Position numbers and translations under genes: made by a program. 64,000 nucleotides of DNA from Hygrocybe punicea (Eukaryota; Basidiomycota; Agaricomycetes; Agaricales; Hygrophoraceae): assembly GCA_963556145.1 (NCBI GenBank), contig OY744473.1:1798001-1862000 (forward strand). Reading direction: 5' to 3'. A model generated the notes under the pieces. The model was not told the origin of the DNA and did not search any database. It worked only from the letters and a program-made list of their open reading frames with translations. This document shows positions 37,501-51,600 of the stretch, in pieces (the first letter of the stretch is position 1; each line of letters opens with the position of its first letter).

Positions 37501-40500
37501 CAGTCGACACAAATACTGCTGAGCCACTCGTAGACCGAGGAATTGCACGGAATTGTTTGGAATTGGTTGGAATTTGCACGGAATTGTCTTGTGAGCTCAC
37601 AGGACACAACACAAATACTGCTGAGCCACTCGTAGACCGAGGAATTGCACGGAATTGTTTGGAATTGGTTGGAATTTGCACGGAATTGTCTTTTTAGCTT
37701 GCTGCAGTCGACACAAATACTGCTGAGCCACTCGTAGACCGAGGAATTGCACGGAATTGTTTGGAATTGGTTGGAATTTGCACAGAATTGTCTTTTGAGC
37801 TTGCTGCAGTCGACACAAATACTGCTGAGCCACTCGTAGACCGAGGAATTGCACGGAATTGTTTGGAATTGGTTGGAATTTGCACGGAATTGTCTTGTGA
37901 GCTCACAGGACACAACACAAATACTGCTGAGCCACTCGTAGACCGAGGAATTGCACGGAATTGTTTGGAATTGGTTGGAATTTGCACGGAATTGTCTTTT
38001 GAGCTCACAGGACACAACACAAATGCTGCTGAGCCACTTGGAGAGCGAGGAATTGCATGGAATTGTTTGGAATTGGTTGGAATTTGCACGGAATTGTCTT
38101 TTGAGCTTGCTGCAGTCGACCCAAATACTGCTGAGCCACTCGTAGACCGAGGAATTGCATGGAATTGTTTGGAATTGGTTGGAATTTGCACGGAATTGTC
38201 TTTTGAGCTTGCTGCAGTCGACACAAATACTGCTGAGCCACTCGTAGACCGAGGAATTGCACGGAATTGTTTGGAATTGGTTGGACTTTGCACGGAATTG
38301 TCTTTTGAGCTCACAGGACACAACACAAATGCTGCTGAGCCACTTGGAGAGCGAGGAATTGCATGGAATTGTTTGGAATTGGTTGGAATTTGCACGGAAT
38401 TGTCTTTTGAGCTTGCTGCAGTCGACACAAATACTGCTGAACCACTCGTAGACCGAGGAATTGCACGGAATTGTTTGGAATTGGTTGGAATTTGCACGGA
38501 ATTGTCTTTTGAGCTTGCTGCAGTCGACCCAAATACTGCTGAGCCACTCGTAGACCGAGGAATTGCACGGAATTGTTTGGAATTGGTTGGAATTTGCACA
38601 GAATTGTCTTTTGAGCTTGCTGCAGTCGACACAAATACTGCTGAGCCACTCGTAGACCGAGGAATTGCACGGAATTGTTTGGAATTGGTTGGAATTTGCA
38701 CGGAATTGTCTTTTGAGCTTGCTGCAGTCGACCCAAATACTGCTGAGCCACTCGTAGACCGAGGAATTGCACGGAATTGTTTGGAATTGGTTGGAATTTG
38801 CACGGAATTGTCTTTTTAGCTTGCTGCAGTCGACACAAATACTGCTGAGCCACTCGTAGACCGAGGAATTGCACGGAATTGTTTGGAATTGGTTGGAATT
38901 TGCATGGAATTGTCTTTTGAGCTTGCTGCAGTCGACACAAATACTGCTGAGCCACTCGTAGACCGAGGAATTGCACGGAATTGTTTGGAATTGGTTGGAC
39001 TTTGCACGGAATTGTCTTTTGAGCTTGCTGCAGTCGACACATATACTGCTGAGCCACTCGTAGACCGAGGAATTGCACGGAATTGTTTGGAATTGGTTGG
39101 AATTTGCACGGAATTGTCTTTTGAGCTTGCTGCAGTCGACACAAATACTGCTGAGCCACTCGTAGACCGAGGAATTGCACGGAATTGTTTGGAATTGGTT
39201 GGACTTTGCACGGAATTGTCTTTTGAGCTCACAGGACACAACACAAATACTGCTGAGCCACTCGTAGACCGAGGAATTGCATGGAATTGTTTGGAATTGG
39301 TTGGAATTTGCACGGAATTGTCTTTTGAGCTTGCTGCAGTCGACACATATACTGCTGAGCCACTCGTAGACCGAGGAATTGCACGGAATTGTTTGGAATT
39401 GGTTGGACTTTGCACGGAATTGTCTTTTGAGCTCACAGGACACAACACACATGCTGCTGAGCCACTTGGAGAGCGAGGAATTGCATGGAATTGTTTGGAA
39501 TTGGTTGGAATTTGCACGGAATTGTCTTGTGAGCTCACAGGACACAACACAAATACTGCTGAGCCACTCGTAGACCGAGGAATTGCACGGAATTGTTTGG
39601 AATTGGTTGGACTTTGCACGGAATTGTCTTTTGAGCTCACAGGACACAACACAAATGCTGCTGAGCCACTTGGAGAGCGAGGAATTGCATGGAATTGTTT
39701 GGAATTGGTTGGAATTTGCACGGAATTGTCTTTTGAGCTCACAGGACACAACACAAATACTGCTGAGCCACTTGGAGAGCGAGGAATTGCATGGAATTGT
39801 TTGGAATTGGTTGGAATTTGCACGGAATTGTCTTTTGAGCTTGCTGCAGTCGACCCAAATACTGCTGAGCCACTCGTAGACCGAGGAATTGCATGGAATT
39901 GTTTGGAATTGGTTGGAATTTGCACGGAATTGTCTTATGAGCTTGCTTCAGTCGACCCAAATACTGCTGAGCCACTCGTAGACCGAGGAATTGCATGGAA
40001 TTGTTTGGAATTGGTTGGAATTTGCACGGAATTGTCTTTTGAGCTTGCTGCAGTCGACACATATACTGCTGAGCCACTCGTAGACCGAGGAATTGCACGG
40101 AATTGTTTGGAATTGGTTGGAATTTGCACGGAATTGTCTTTTGAGCTTGCTGCAGTCGACACAAATACTGCTGAGCCACTCGTAGACCGAGGAATTGCAT
40201 GGAATTGTTTGGAATTGGTTGGAATTTGCACGGAATTGTCTTTTGAGCTTGCTGCAGTCGACACAAATACTGCTGAGCCACTCGTAGACCGAGGAATTGC
40301 ACGGAATTGTTTGGAATTGGTTGGACTTTGCACGGAATTGTCTTTTGAGCTCACAGGACACAACACAAATGCTGCTGAGCCACTTGGAGAGCGAGGAATT
40401 GCATGGAATTGTTTGGAATTGGTTGGAATTTGCACGGAATTGTCTTTTGAGCTTGCTGCAGTCGACACAAATACTGCTGAACCACTCGTAGACCGAGGAA

Positions 40501-41039
40501 TTGCACGGAATTGTTTGGAATTGGTTGCAATTTGCACGGAATTGTCTTTTGAGCTCACAGGACACAACACAAATGCTGCTGAGCCACTTGGAGAGCGAGG
40601 AATTGCATGGAATTGTTTGGAATTGGTTGGAATTTGCACAGAATTGTCTTTTGAGCTTGCTGCAGTCGACACATATACTGCTGAGCCACTCGTAGACCGA
40701 GGAATTGCATGGAATTGTTTGGAATTGGTTGGAATTTGCACGGAATTGTCTTTTGAGCTTGCTGCAGTCGACACAAATACTGCTGAGCCACTCGTAGACC
40801 GAGGAATTGCACGGAATTGTTTGGAATTGGTTGGACTTTGCACGGAATTGTCTTTTGAGCTCACAGGACACAACACAAATGCTGCTGAGCCACTTGGAGA
40901 GCGAGGAATTGCATGGAATTGTTTGGAATTGGTTGGAATTTGCACGGAATTGTCTTTTGAGCTTGCTGCAGTCGACACAAATACTGCTGAACCACTCGTA
41001 GACCGAGGAATTGCACGGAATTGTTTGGAATTGGTTGCA

Positions 41040-42200
41040 ATTTGCACGGAATTGTCTTTTGAGCTCACAGGACACAACACAAATGCTGCTGAGCCACTTG
41101 GAGATGGAGGAATTGCATGGAATTGTTTGGAATTGGTTGGAATTTGCACGGAATTGTCTTTTGAGCTTGCTGCAGTCGACACATATACTGCTGAGCCACT
41201 CGTAGACCGAGGAATTGCATGGAATTGTTTGGAATTGGTTGGAATTTGCACGGAATTGTCTTTTGAGCTTGCTGCAGTCGACACATATACTGCTGAGCCA
41301 CTCGTAGACCGAGGAATTGCACGGAATTATTTGGAATTGGTTGGAATTTGCACGGAATTGTCTTTTGAGCTTGCTGCAGTCGACACATATACTGCTGAGC
41401 CACTCGTAGACCGAGGAATTGCACGGAATTGTTGGGAATTGGTTGGAATTTGCAGGGAATTATCTTTTGAACTTGCTGCAGTCGACCTAAATACTGCTGA
41501 GCCACTCGTAGACCGAGGAATTGCACGGAATTGTTTGGAATTGGTTGGAATTTGCACGGAATTGTCTTTTGAGCTTGCTGCAGTCAACACAAATACTGCT
41601 GAGCCACTCGTAGACCGAGGAATTGCACGGAATTGTTTGGAATTGGTTGGAATATGCACGGAATTGTCTTTTGAGCTTGCTGCAGTCGACACAAATACTG
41701 CTGAACCACTCGTAGACCGAGGAATTGCACGGAATTGTTGGGAATTGGTTGGAATTTGCACGGAATTGTGTTTTGAGCTTGCTGCAGTCGACACATATAC
41801 TGCTGAGCCACTCATAGACCGAGGAATTGCACGGAATTGTTTGGAATTGGTTGGAATTTGCACGGAATTGTCTTTTGAGCTTGCTGCAGTCGACCCAAAT
41901 ACTGCTGAGCCACTCGTAGACCGAGGAATTGCACGGAATTGTTTGGAATTGGTTGGAATTTGCACGGAATTGTCTTTTGAGCTCACAGGACACAACACAA
42001 ATGCTGCTGAGCCACTTGGAGAGCGAGGAATTGCATGGAATTGTTTGGCATTGGTTGGAATTTGCACGGAATTGTGTTTTGAGCTTGCTGCAGTCGACAC
42101 AAATACTGCTGAGCCACTCGTAGACCGAGGAATTGCACGGAATTGTTTGGAATTGGTTGGAATATGCACGGAATTGTCTTTTGAGCTCACAGGACACAAC
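41040..42200 (+). repeat. Higher-order duplicated block within the array, copy 1
   Basis: A run of about 11 units with a private order of variants (gagatggagg at 41101, several acacatatac units, gggaattatctttt, cagtcaacac at 41582, ctcatagacc, ttggcattgg near 42046). The same series recurs at 47460-48620. Confidence 0.8.
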
Positions 42201-45200
42201 ACAAATACTGCTGAGCCACTCGTAGACCGAGGAATTGCACGGAATTGTTTGGAATTGGTTGGAATTTGCACGGAATTGTCTTTTGAGCTTGCTGCAGTCG
42301 ACACATATACTGCTGAGCCACTCATAGACCGAGGAATTGCATGGAATTGTTTGGAATTGGTTGGAATTTGCACGGAATTGTCTTTTGAGCTCACAGGACA
42401 CAACACAAATACTGCTGAGCCACTCGTAGACCGAGGAATTGCATGGAATTGTTTGGAATTGGTTGGAATTTGCACGGAATTGTCTTTTGAGCTTGCTGCA
42501 GTCGACCCAAATACTGCTGAGCCACTCGTAGACCGAGGAATTGCATGGAATTGTTTGGAATTGGTTGGAATTTGCACGGAATTGTCTTTTGAGCTTGCTG
42601 CAGTCGACCCAAATACTGCTGAGCCACTCGTAGACCGAGGAATTGCATGGAATTGTTTGGAATTGGTTGGAATTTGCACGGAATTGTCTTTTGAGCTTGC
42701 TGCAGTCGACACAAATACTGCTGAGCCACTCGTAGACCGAGGAATTGCATGGAATTGTTTGGAATTGGTTGGAATTTGCACGGAATTGTCTTTTGAGCTT
42801 GCTGCAGTCGACCCAAATACTGCTGAGCCACTCGTAGACCGAGGAATTGCACGGAATTGTTTGGAATTGGTTGGAATTTGCACAGAATTGTCTTTTGAGC
42901 TTGCTGCAGTCGACACAAATACTGCTGAGCCACTCGTAGACCGAGGAATTGCACGGAATTGTTTGGAATTGGTTGGAATTTGCATGGAATTGTCTTTTGA
43001 GCTTGCTGCAGTCGACACAAATACTGCTGAGCCACTCGTAGACCGAGGAATTGCACGGAATTGTTTGGAATTGGTTGGAATTTGCACGGAATTGTCTTTT
43101 GAGCTTGCTGCAGTCGACACGAATACTGCTGAGCCACTCGTAGACCGAGGAATTGCACGGAATTGTTTGGAATTGGTTGGAATTTGCACGGAATTGTCTT
43201 TTGAGCTCACAGGACACAACACAAATACTGCTGAGCCACTCGTAGACCGAGGAATTGCACGGAATTGTTTGGAATTGGTTGGAATATGCACGGAATTGTC
43301 TTTTGAGCTCACAGGACACAACACAAATACTGCTGAGCCACTTGGAGAGCGAGGAATTGCATGGAATTGTTGGAATTGGTTGGAATTTGCACGGAATTGC
43401 CTTTTGAGCTCACAGGACACAACACAAATACTGCTGAGCCACTTGGAGAGCGAGGAATTGCATGGAATTGTTTGGAATTGGTTGGATTTTGCACGGAATT
43501 GTCTTTTGAGCTTGCTGCAGTCGACCCAAATACTGCTGAGCCACTCGTAGACCGAGGAATTGCACGGAATTGTTTGGAATTGGTTGGAATTTGCACGGAA
43601 TTGTCTTTTGAGCTTGCTGCAGTCGACACGAATACTGCTGAGCCACTCGTAGACCGAGGAATTGCACGGAATTGTTTGGAATTGGTTGGAATTTGCACGG
43701 AATTGTCTTTTGAGCTCACAGGACACAACACAAATACTGCTGAGCCACTTGGAGAGCGAGGAATTGCATGGAATTGTTGGAATTGGTTGGAATTTGCACG
43801 GAATTGCCTTTTGAGCTCACAGGACACAACACAAATACTGCTGAGCCACTTGGAGAGCGAGGAATTGCATGGAATTGTTTGGAATTGGTTGGAATTTGCA
43901 CGGAATTGTCTTTTGAGCTTGCTGCAGTCGACACAAATACTGCTGAGCCACTCGTAGACCGAGGAATTGCACGGAATTGTTTGGAATTGGTTTGAATTTG
44001 CAGGGAATTATCTTTTGAGCTTGCTGCAGTCGACACAAATACTGCTGAGCCACTCGTAGACCGAGGAATTGCACGGAATTATTTGGAATTGGTTGGAATT
44101 TGCACGGAATTGTCTTTTGAGCTTGCTGCAGTCGACACATATACTGCTGAGCCACTCGTAGACCGAGGAATTGCACGGAATTGTTTGGAATTGGTTGGAA
44201 TTTGCAGGGAATTATCTTTTGAGCTTGCTGCAGTCGACACAAATACTGCTGAGCCACTCGTAGACCGAGGAATTGCACGGAATTGTTGGGAATTGGTTGG
44301 AATTTGCAGGGAATTGTCTTTTGAGCTTGCTGCAGTCGACACAAATACTGCTGAGCCACTCGTAGACCGAGGAATTGCACGGAATTGTTGGGAATTGGTT
44401 GGAATTTGCACGGAATTGTCTTTTGAGCTTGCTGCAGTCGACACAAATACTGCTGAGCCACTCGTAGACCGAGGAATTGCGCGGAATTGTTTGGAATTGG
44501 TTGGAATTTGCACGGAATTGTCTTTTGAGCTCACAGGACACAACACAAATACTGCTGAGCCACTTGGAGAGCGAGGAATTGCATGGAATTGTTTGGAATT
44601 GGTTGGAATTTGCACGGAATTGTTTTTTGAGCTTGCTGCAGTCGACACAAATACTGCTGAGCCACTCGTAGACCGAGGAATTGCACGGAATTGTTTGGAA
44701 TTGGTTGGAATTTGCACGGAATTGTCTTTTGAGCTTGCTGCAGTCGACACAAATACTGCTGAGCCACTCGTAGACCGAGGAATTGCGTGGAATTGTTTGG
44801 AATTGGTTGGAATTTGCACGGAATTGTCTTTTGAGCTTGCTGCAGTCGACACAAATACTGCTGAGCCACTCGTAGACCGAGGAATTGCACGGAATTGTTT
44901 GGAATTGGTTGGAATTTGCACGGAATTGTCTTTTGAGCTCACAGGACACAACACAAATACTGCTGAGCCACTTGGAGAGCGAGGAATTGCATGGAATTGT
45001 TTGGAATTGGTTGGAATTTGCACGGAATTGTCTTTTGAGCTTGCTGCAGTCGACACAAATACTGCTGAGCCACTCGTAGACCGAGGAATTGCGTGGAATT
45101 GTTTGGAATTGGTTGGAATTTGCACGGAATTGTTTTTTGAGCTTGCTGCAGTCGACACAAATACTGCTGAGCCACTCGTAGACCGAGGAATTGCACGGAA

Positions 45201-47459
45201 TTGTTTGGAATTGGTTGGAATTTGCACGGAATTGTCTTTTGAGCTTGCTGCAGTCGACACAAATACTGCTGAGCCACTCGTAGACCGAGGAATTGCGCGG
45301 AATTGTTTGGAATTGGTTGGAATTTGCACGGAATTGTCTTTTGAGCTCACAGGACACAACACAAATACTGCTGAGCCACTTGGAGAGCGAAGAATTGCAT
45401 GGAATTGTTGGAATTGGTTGGAATTTGCACGGAATTGTCTTTTGAGCTCACAGGACACAACACAAATACTGCTGAGCCACTTGGAGAGCGAGGAATTGCA
45501 TGGAATTGTTTGGAATTGGTTGGAATTTGCACGGAATTGTCTTTTGAGCTTGCTGCAGTCGACACAAATACTGCTGAGCCACTCGTAGACCGAGGAATTG
45601 CACGGAATTATTTGGAATTGGTTGGAATTTGCACGGAATTGTCTTTTGAGCTTGCTGCAGTCGACACAAATACTGCTGAGCCACTCGTAGACCGAGGAAT
45701 TGCACGGAATTGTTTGGAATTGGTTGGAATTTGCACGGAATTGTCTTTTGAGCTCACAGGACACAACACAAATACTGCTGAGCCACTTGGAGAGCGAGGA
45801 ATTGCATGGAATTGTTTGGAATTGGTTGGAATTTGCACGGAATTGTCTTTTGAGCTTGCTGCAGTCGACACAAATACTGCTGAGCCACTTGTAGACCGAG
45901 GAATTGCACAGAATTGTTTGGAATTGGTTGGAATTTGCACGGAATTGTCTTTTGAGCTTGCTGCAGTCGACACAAATACTGCTGAGCCACTTGTAGACCG
46001 AGGAATTGCATGGAATTGTTTGGAATTGGTTGGAATTTGCACGGAATTGTCTTTTGAGCTTGCTGCAGTCGACCCAAATACTGCTGAGCCACTCGTAGAC
46101 CGAGGAATTGCGCGGAATTGTTTGGAATTGGTTGGAATTTGCACGGAATTGTCTTTTGAGCTTGCTGCAGTCGACACAAATACTGCTGAGCCACTCGTAG
46201 ACCGAGGAATTGCACGGAATTGTTTGGAATTGGTTGGAATTTGCATGGAATTGTCTTTTGAGCTTGCTGCAGTCGACACAAATACTGCTGAGCCACTCGT
46301 AGACCGAGGAATTGCGTGGAATTGTTTGGAATTGGTTGGAATTTGCACGGAATTGTCTTTTGAGCTTGCTGCAGTCGACACAAATACTGCTGAGCCACTC
46401 GTAGACCGAGGAATTGCGTGAAATTGTTTGGAATTGGTTGGAATTTGCACGGAATTGTCTTTTTAGCTTGCTGCAGTCGACACAAATACTGCTGAGCCAC
46501 TCGTAGACCGAGGAATTGCACGGAATTGTTTGGAATTGGTTGGAATTTGCACGGAATTGTCTTTTGAGCTTGCTGCAGTCGACACAAATACTGCTGAGCC
46601 ACTCGTAGACCGAGGAATTGCACGGAATTGTTTGGAATTGGTTGGAATTTGCACGGAATTGTCTTTTGAGCTCACAGGACACAACACAAATACTGCTGAG
46701 CCACTCGTAGACCGAGGAATTGCGTGGAATTGTTTGGAATTGGTTGGAATTTGCACGGAATTGTCTTTTGAGCTTGCTGCAGTCGACACAAATACTGCTG
46801 AGCCACTCGTAGACCGAGGAATTGCGTGGAATTGTTTGGAATTGGTTGGAATTTGCACGGAATTGTCTTTTGAGCTTGCTGCAGTCGACACAAATACTGC
46901 TGAGCCACTCGTAGACCGAGGAATTGCGTGAAATTGTTTGGAATTGGTTGGAATTTGCACGGAATTGTCTTTTTAGCTTGCTGCAGTCGACACAAATACT
47001 GCTGAGCCACTCGTAGACCGAGGAATTGCGTGAAATTGTTTGGAATTGGTTGGAATTTGCACGGAATTGTCTTTTTAGCTTGCTGCAGTCGACACAAATA
47101 CTGCTGAGCCACTCGTAGACCGAGGAATTGCACGGAATTGTTTGGAATTGGTTGGAATTTGCACGGAATTGTCTTTTGAGCTTGCTGCAGTCGACACAAA
47201 TACTGCTGAGCCACTCGTAGACCGAGGAATTGCACGGAATTGTTTGGAATTGGTTGGAATTTGCACGGAATTGTCTTTTGAGCTCACAGGACACAACACA
47301 AATACTGCTGAGCCACTCGTAGACCGAGGAATTGCGTGGAATTGTTTGGAATTGGTTGGAATTTGCACGGAATTGTCTTTTGAGCTTGCTGCAGTCGACA
47401 CAAATACTGCTGAGCCACTCGTAGACCGAGGAATTGCACGGAATTGTTTGGAATTGGTT

Positions 47460-48620
47460 GGAATTTGCACGGAATTGTCTTTTGAGCTCACAGGACACAA
47501 CACAAATGCTGCTGAGCCACTTGGAGATGGAGGAATTGCATGGAATTGTTTGGAATTGGTTGGAATTTGCACGGAATTGTCTTTTGAGCTTGCTGCAGTC
47601 GACACATATACTGCTGAGCCACTCGTAGACCGAGGAATTGCATGGAATTGTTTGGAATTGGTTGGAATTTGCACGGAATTGTCTTTTGAGCTTGCTGCAG
47701 TCGACACATATACTGCTGAGCCACTCGTAGACCGAGGAATTGCACGGAATTATTTGGAATTGGTTGGAATTTGCACGGAATTGTCTTTTGAGCTTGCTGC
47801 AGTCGACACATATACTGCTGAGCCACTCGTAGACCGAGGAATTGCACGGAATTGTTGGGAATTGGTTGGAATTTGCAGGGAATTATCTTTTGAACTTGCT
47901 GCAGTCGACCCAAATACTGCTGAGCCACTCGTAGACCGAGGAATTGCACGGAATTGTTTGGAATTGGTTGGAATTTGCACGGAATTGTCTTTTGAGCTTG
48001 CTGCAGTCAACACAAATACTGCTGAGCCACTCGTAGACCGAGGAATTGCACGGAATTGTTTGGAATTGGTTGGAATTTGCACAGAATTGTCTTTTGAGCT
48101 TGCTGCAGTCGACCCAAATACGGCTGAGCCACTCGTAGACCGAGGAATTGCACGGAATTGTTTGGAATTGGTTGGAATTTGCACGGAATTGTGTTTTGAG
48201 CTTGCTGCAGTCGACACATATACTGCTGAGCCACTCATAGACCGAGGAATTGCACGGAATTGTTTGGAATTGGTTGGAATTTGCACGGAATTGTCTTTTG
48301 AGCTTGCTGCAGTCGACCCAAATACTGCTGAGCCACTCGTAGACCGAGGAATTGCACGGAATTGTTTGGAATTGGTTGGAATATGCACGGAATTGTCTTT
48401 TGAGCTCACAGGACACAACACAAATGCTGCTGAGCCACTTGGAGAGCGAGGAATTGCATGGAATTGTTTGGCATTGGTTGGAATTTGCACGGAATTGTGT
48501 TTTGAGCTTGCTGCAGTCGACACAAATACTGCTGAGCCACTCGTAGACCGAGGAATTGCACGGAATTGTTTGGAATTGGTTGGAATATGCACGGAATTGT
48601 CTTTTGAGCTCACAGGACAC
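47460..48620 (+). repeat. Higher-order duplicated block within the array, copy 2
   Basis: Repeats the variant series of 41040-42200 at a constant offset of 6,423 bp, which is 63 units of 102 bp minus the three one-base-short units that lie between. Markers: gagatggagg at 47524 and ggcattgg at 48470. The ggcattgg marker occurs a third time at 51119. Confidence 0.8.
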
Positions 48621-51600
48621 AACACAAATACTGCTGAGCCACTCGTAGACCGAGGAATTGCACGGAATTGTTTGGAATTGGTTGGAATATGCACGGAATT
48701 GTCTTTTGAGCTCACAGGACACAACACAAATACTGCTGAGCCACTTGGAGAGCGAGGAATTGCATGGAATTGTTGGAATTGGTTGGAATTTGCACGGAAT
48801 TGCCTTTTGAGCTCACAGGACACAACACAAATACTGCTGAGCCACTTGGAGAGCGAGGAATTGCATGGAATTGTTTGGAATTGGTTGGATTTTGCACGGA
48901 ATTGTCTTTTGAGCTTGCTGCAGTCGACCCAAATACTGCTGAGCCACTCGTAGACCGAGGAATTGCACGGAATTGTTTGGAATTGGTTGGAATTTGCACG
49001 GAATTGTCTTTTGAGCTTGCTGCAGTCGACACGAATACTGCTGAGCCACTCGTAGACCGAGGAATTGCACGGAATTGTTTGGAATTGGTTGGAATTTGCA
49101 CGGAATTGTCTTTTGAGCTCACAGGACACAACACAAATACTGCTGAGCCACTTGGAGAGCGAGGAATTGCATGGAATTGTTGGAATTGGTTGGAATTTGC
49201 ACGGAATTGCCTTTTGAGCTCACAGGACACAACACAAATACTGCTGAGCCACTTGGAGAGCGAGGAATTGCATGGAATTGTTTGGAATTGGTTGGAATTT
49301 GCACGGAATTGTCTTTTGAGCTTGCTGCAGTCGACACAAATACTGCTGAGCCACTCGTAGACCGAGGAATTGCATGGAATTGTTTGGAATTGGTTGGAAT
49401 TTGCACGGAATTGTCTTTTGAGCTTGCTGCAGTCGACCCAAATACTGCTGAGCCACTCGTAGACCGAGGAATTGCATGGAATTGTTTGGAATTGGTTGGA
49501 TTTTGCACGGAATTGTCTTTTGAGCTTGCTGCAGTCGACACATATACTGCTGAGCCACTCATAGACCGAGGAATTGCATGGAATTGTTTGGAATTGGTTG
49601 GAATTTGCACGGAATTGTCTTTTGAGCTCACAGGACACAACACAAATACTGCTGAGCCACTCGTAGACCGAGGAATTGCATGGAATTGTTTGGAATTGGT
49701 TGGAATTTGCACGGAATTGTCTTTTGAGCTTGCTGCAGTCGACCCAAATACTGCTGAGCCACTCGTAGACCGAGGAATTGCATGGAATTGTTTGGAATTG
49801 GTTGGAATTTGCACGGAATTGTCTTTTGAGCTTGCTGCAGTCGACACAAATACTGCTGAGCCACTCGTAGACCGAGGAATTGCATGGAATTGTTTGGAAT
49901 TGGTTGGATTTTGCACGGAATTGTCTTTTGAGCTTGCTGCAGTCGACCCAAATACTGCTGAGCCACTCGTAGACCGAGGAATTGCACGGAATTGTTTGGA
50001 ATTGGTTGGAATTTGCACGGAATTGTCTTTTGAGCTTGCTGCAGTCGACACGAATACTGCTGAGCCACTCGTAGACCGAGGAATTGCACGGAATTGTTTG
50101 GAATTGGTTGGAATTTGCACGGAATTGTCTTTTGAGCTCACAGGACACAACACAAATACTGCTGAGCCACTTGGAGAGCGAGGAATTGCATGGAATTGTT
50201 GGAATTGGTTGGAATTTGCACGGAATTGCCTTTTGAGCTCACAGGACACAACACAAATACTGCTGAGCCACTTGGAGAGCGAGGAATTGCATGGAATTGT
50301 TTGGAATTGGTTGGAATTTGCACGGAATTGTCTTTTGAGCTTGCTGCAGTCGACACAAATACTGCTGAGCCACTCGTAGACCGAGGAATTGCACGGAATT
50401 GTTTGGAATTGGTTGGAATTTGCACGGAATTGTCTTTTGAGCTCACAGGACACAACACAAATACTGCTGAGCCACTCGTAGACCGAGGAATTGCACGGAA
50501 TTGTTTGGAATTGGTTGGAATATGCACGGAATTGCCTTTTGAGCTCACAGGACACAACACAAATACTGCTGAGCCACTTGGAGAGCGAGGAATTGCATGG
50601 AATTGTTTGGAATTGGTTGGAATTTGCACGGAATTGTCTTTTGAGCTTGCTGCAGTCGACACAAATACTGCTGAGCCACTCGTAGACCGAGGAATTGCAT
50701 GGAATTGTTTGGAATTGGTTGGAATTTGCACGGAATTGTCTTTTGAGCTTGCTGCAGTCGACCCAAATACTGCTGAGCCACTCGTAGACCGAGGAATTGC
50801 ACGGAATTGTTTGGAATTGGTTGGAATTTGCACGGAATTGTCTTTTGAGCTTGCTGCAGTCGACACAAATACTGCTGAGCCACTCGTAGACCGAGGAATT
50901 GCACGGAATTGTTTGGAATTGGTTGGAATTTGCACGGAATTGTCTTTTGAGCTCACAGGACACAACACAAATACTGCTGAGCCACTCGTAGACCGAGGAA
51001 TTGCACGGAATTGTTTGGAATTGGTTGGAATATGCACGGAATTGTCTTTTGAGCTCACAGGACACAACACAAATGCTGCTGAGCCACTTGGAGAGCGAGG
51101 AATTGCATGGAATTGTTTGGCATTGGTTGGAATTTGCACGGAATTGTGTTTTGAGCTTGCTGCAGTCGACACAAATACTGCTGAGCCACTCGTAGACCGA
51201 GGAATTGCACGGAATTGTTTGGAATTGGTTGGAATATGCACGGAATTGTCTTTTGAGCTCACAGGACACAACACAAATACTGCTGAGCCACTCGTAGACC
51301 GAGGAATTGCACGGAATTGTTTGGAATTGGTTGGAATTTGCACGGAATTGTCTTTTGAGCTTGCTGCAGTCGACACATATACTGCTGAGCCACTCATAGA
51401 CCGAGGAATTGCATGGAATTGTTTGGAATTGGTTGGAATTTGCACGGAATTGTCTTTTGAGCTCACAGGACACAACACAAATACTGCTGAGCCACTCGTA
51501 GACCGAGGAATTGCATGGAATTGTTTGGAATTGGTTGGAATTTGCACGGAATTGTCTTTTGAGCTTGCTGCAGTCGACCCAAATACTGCTGAGCCACTCG

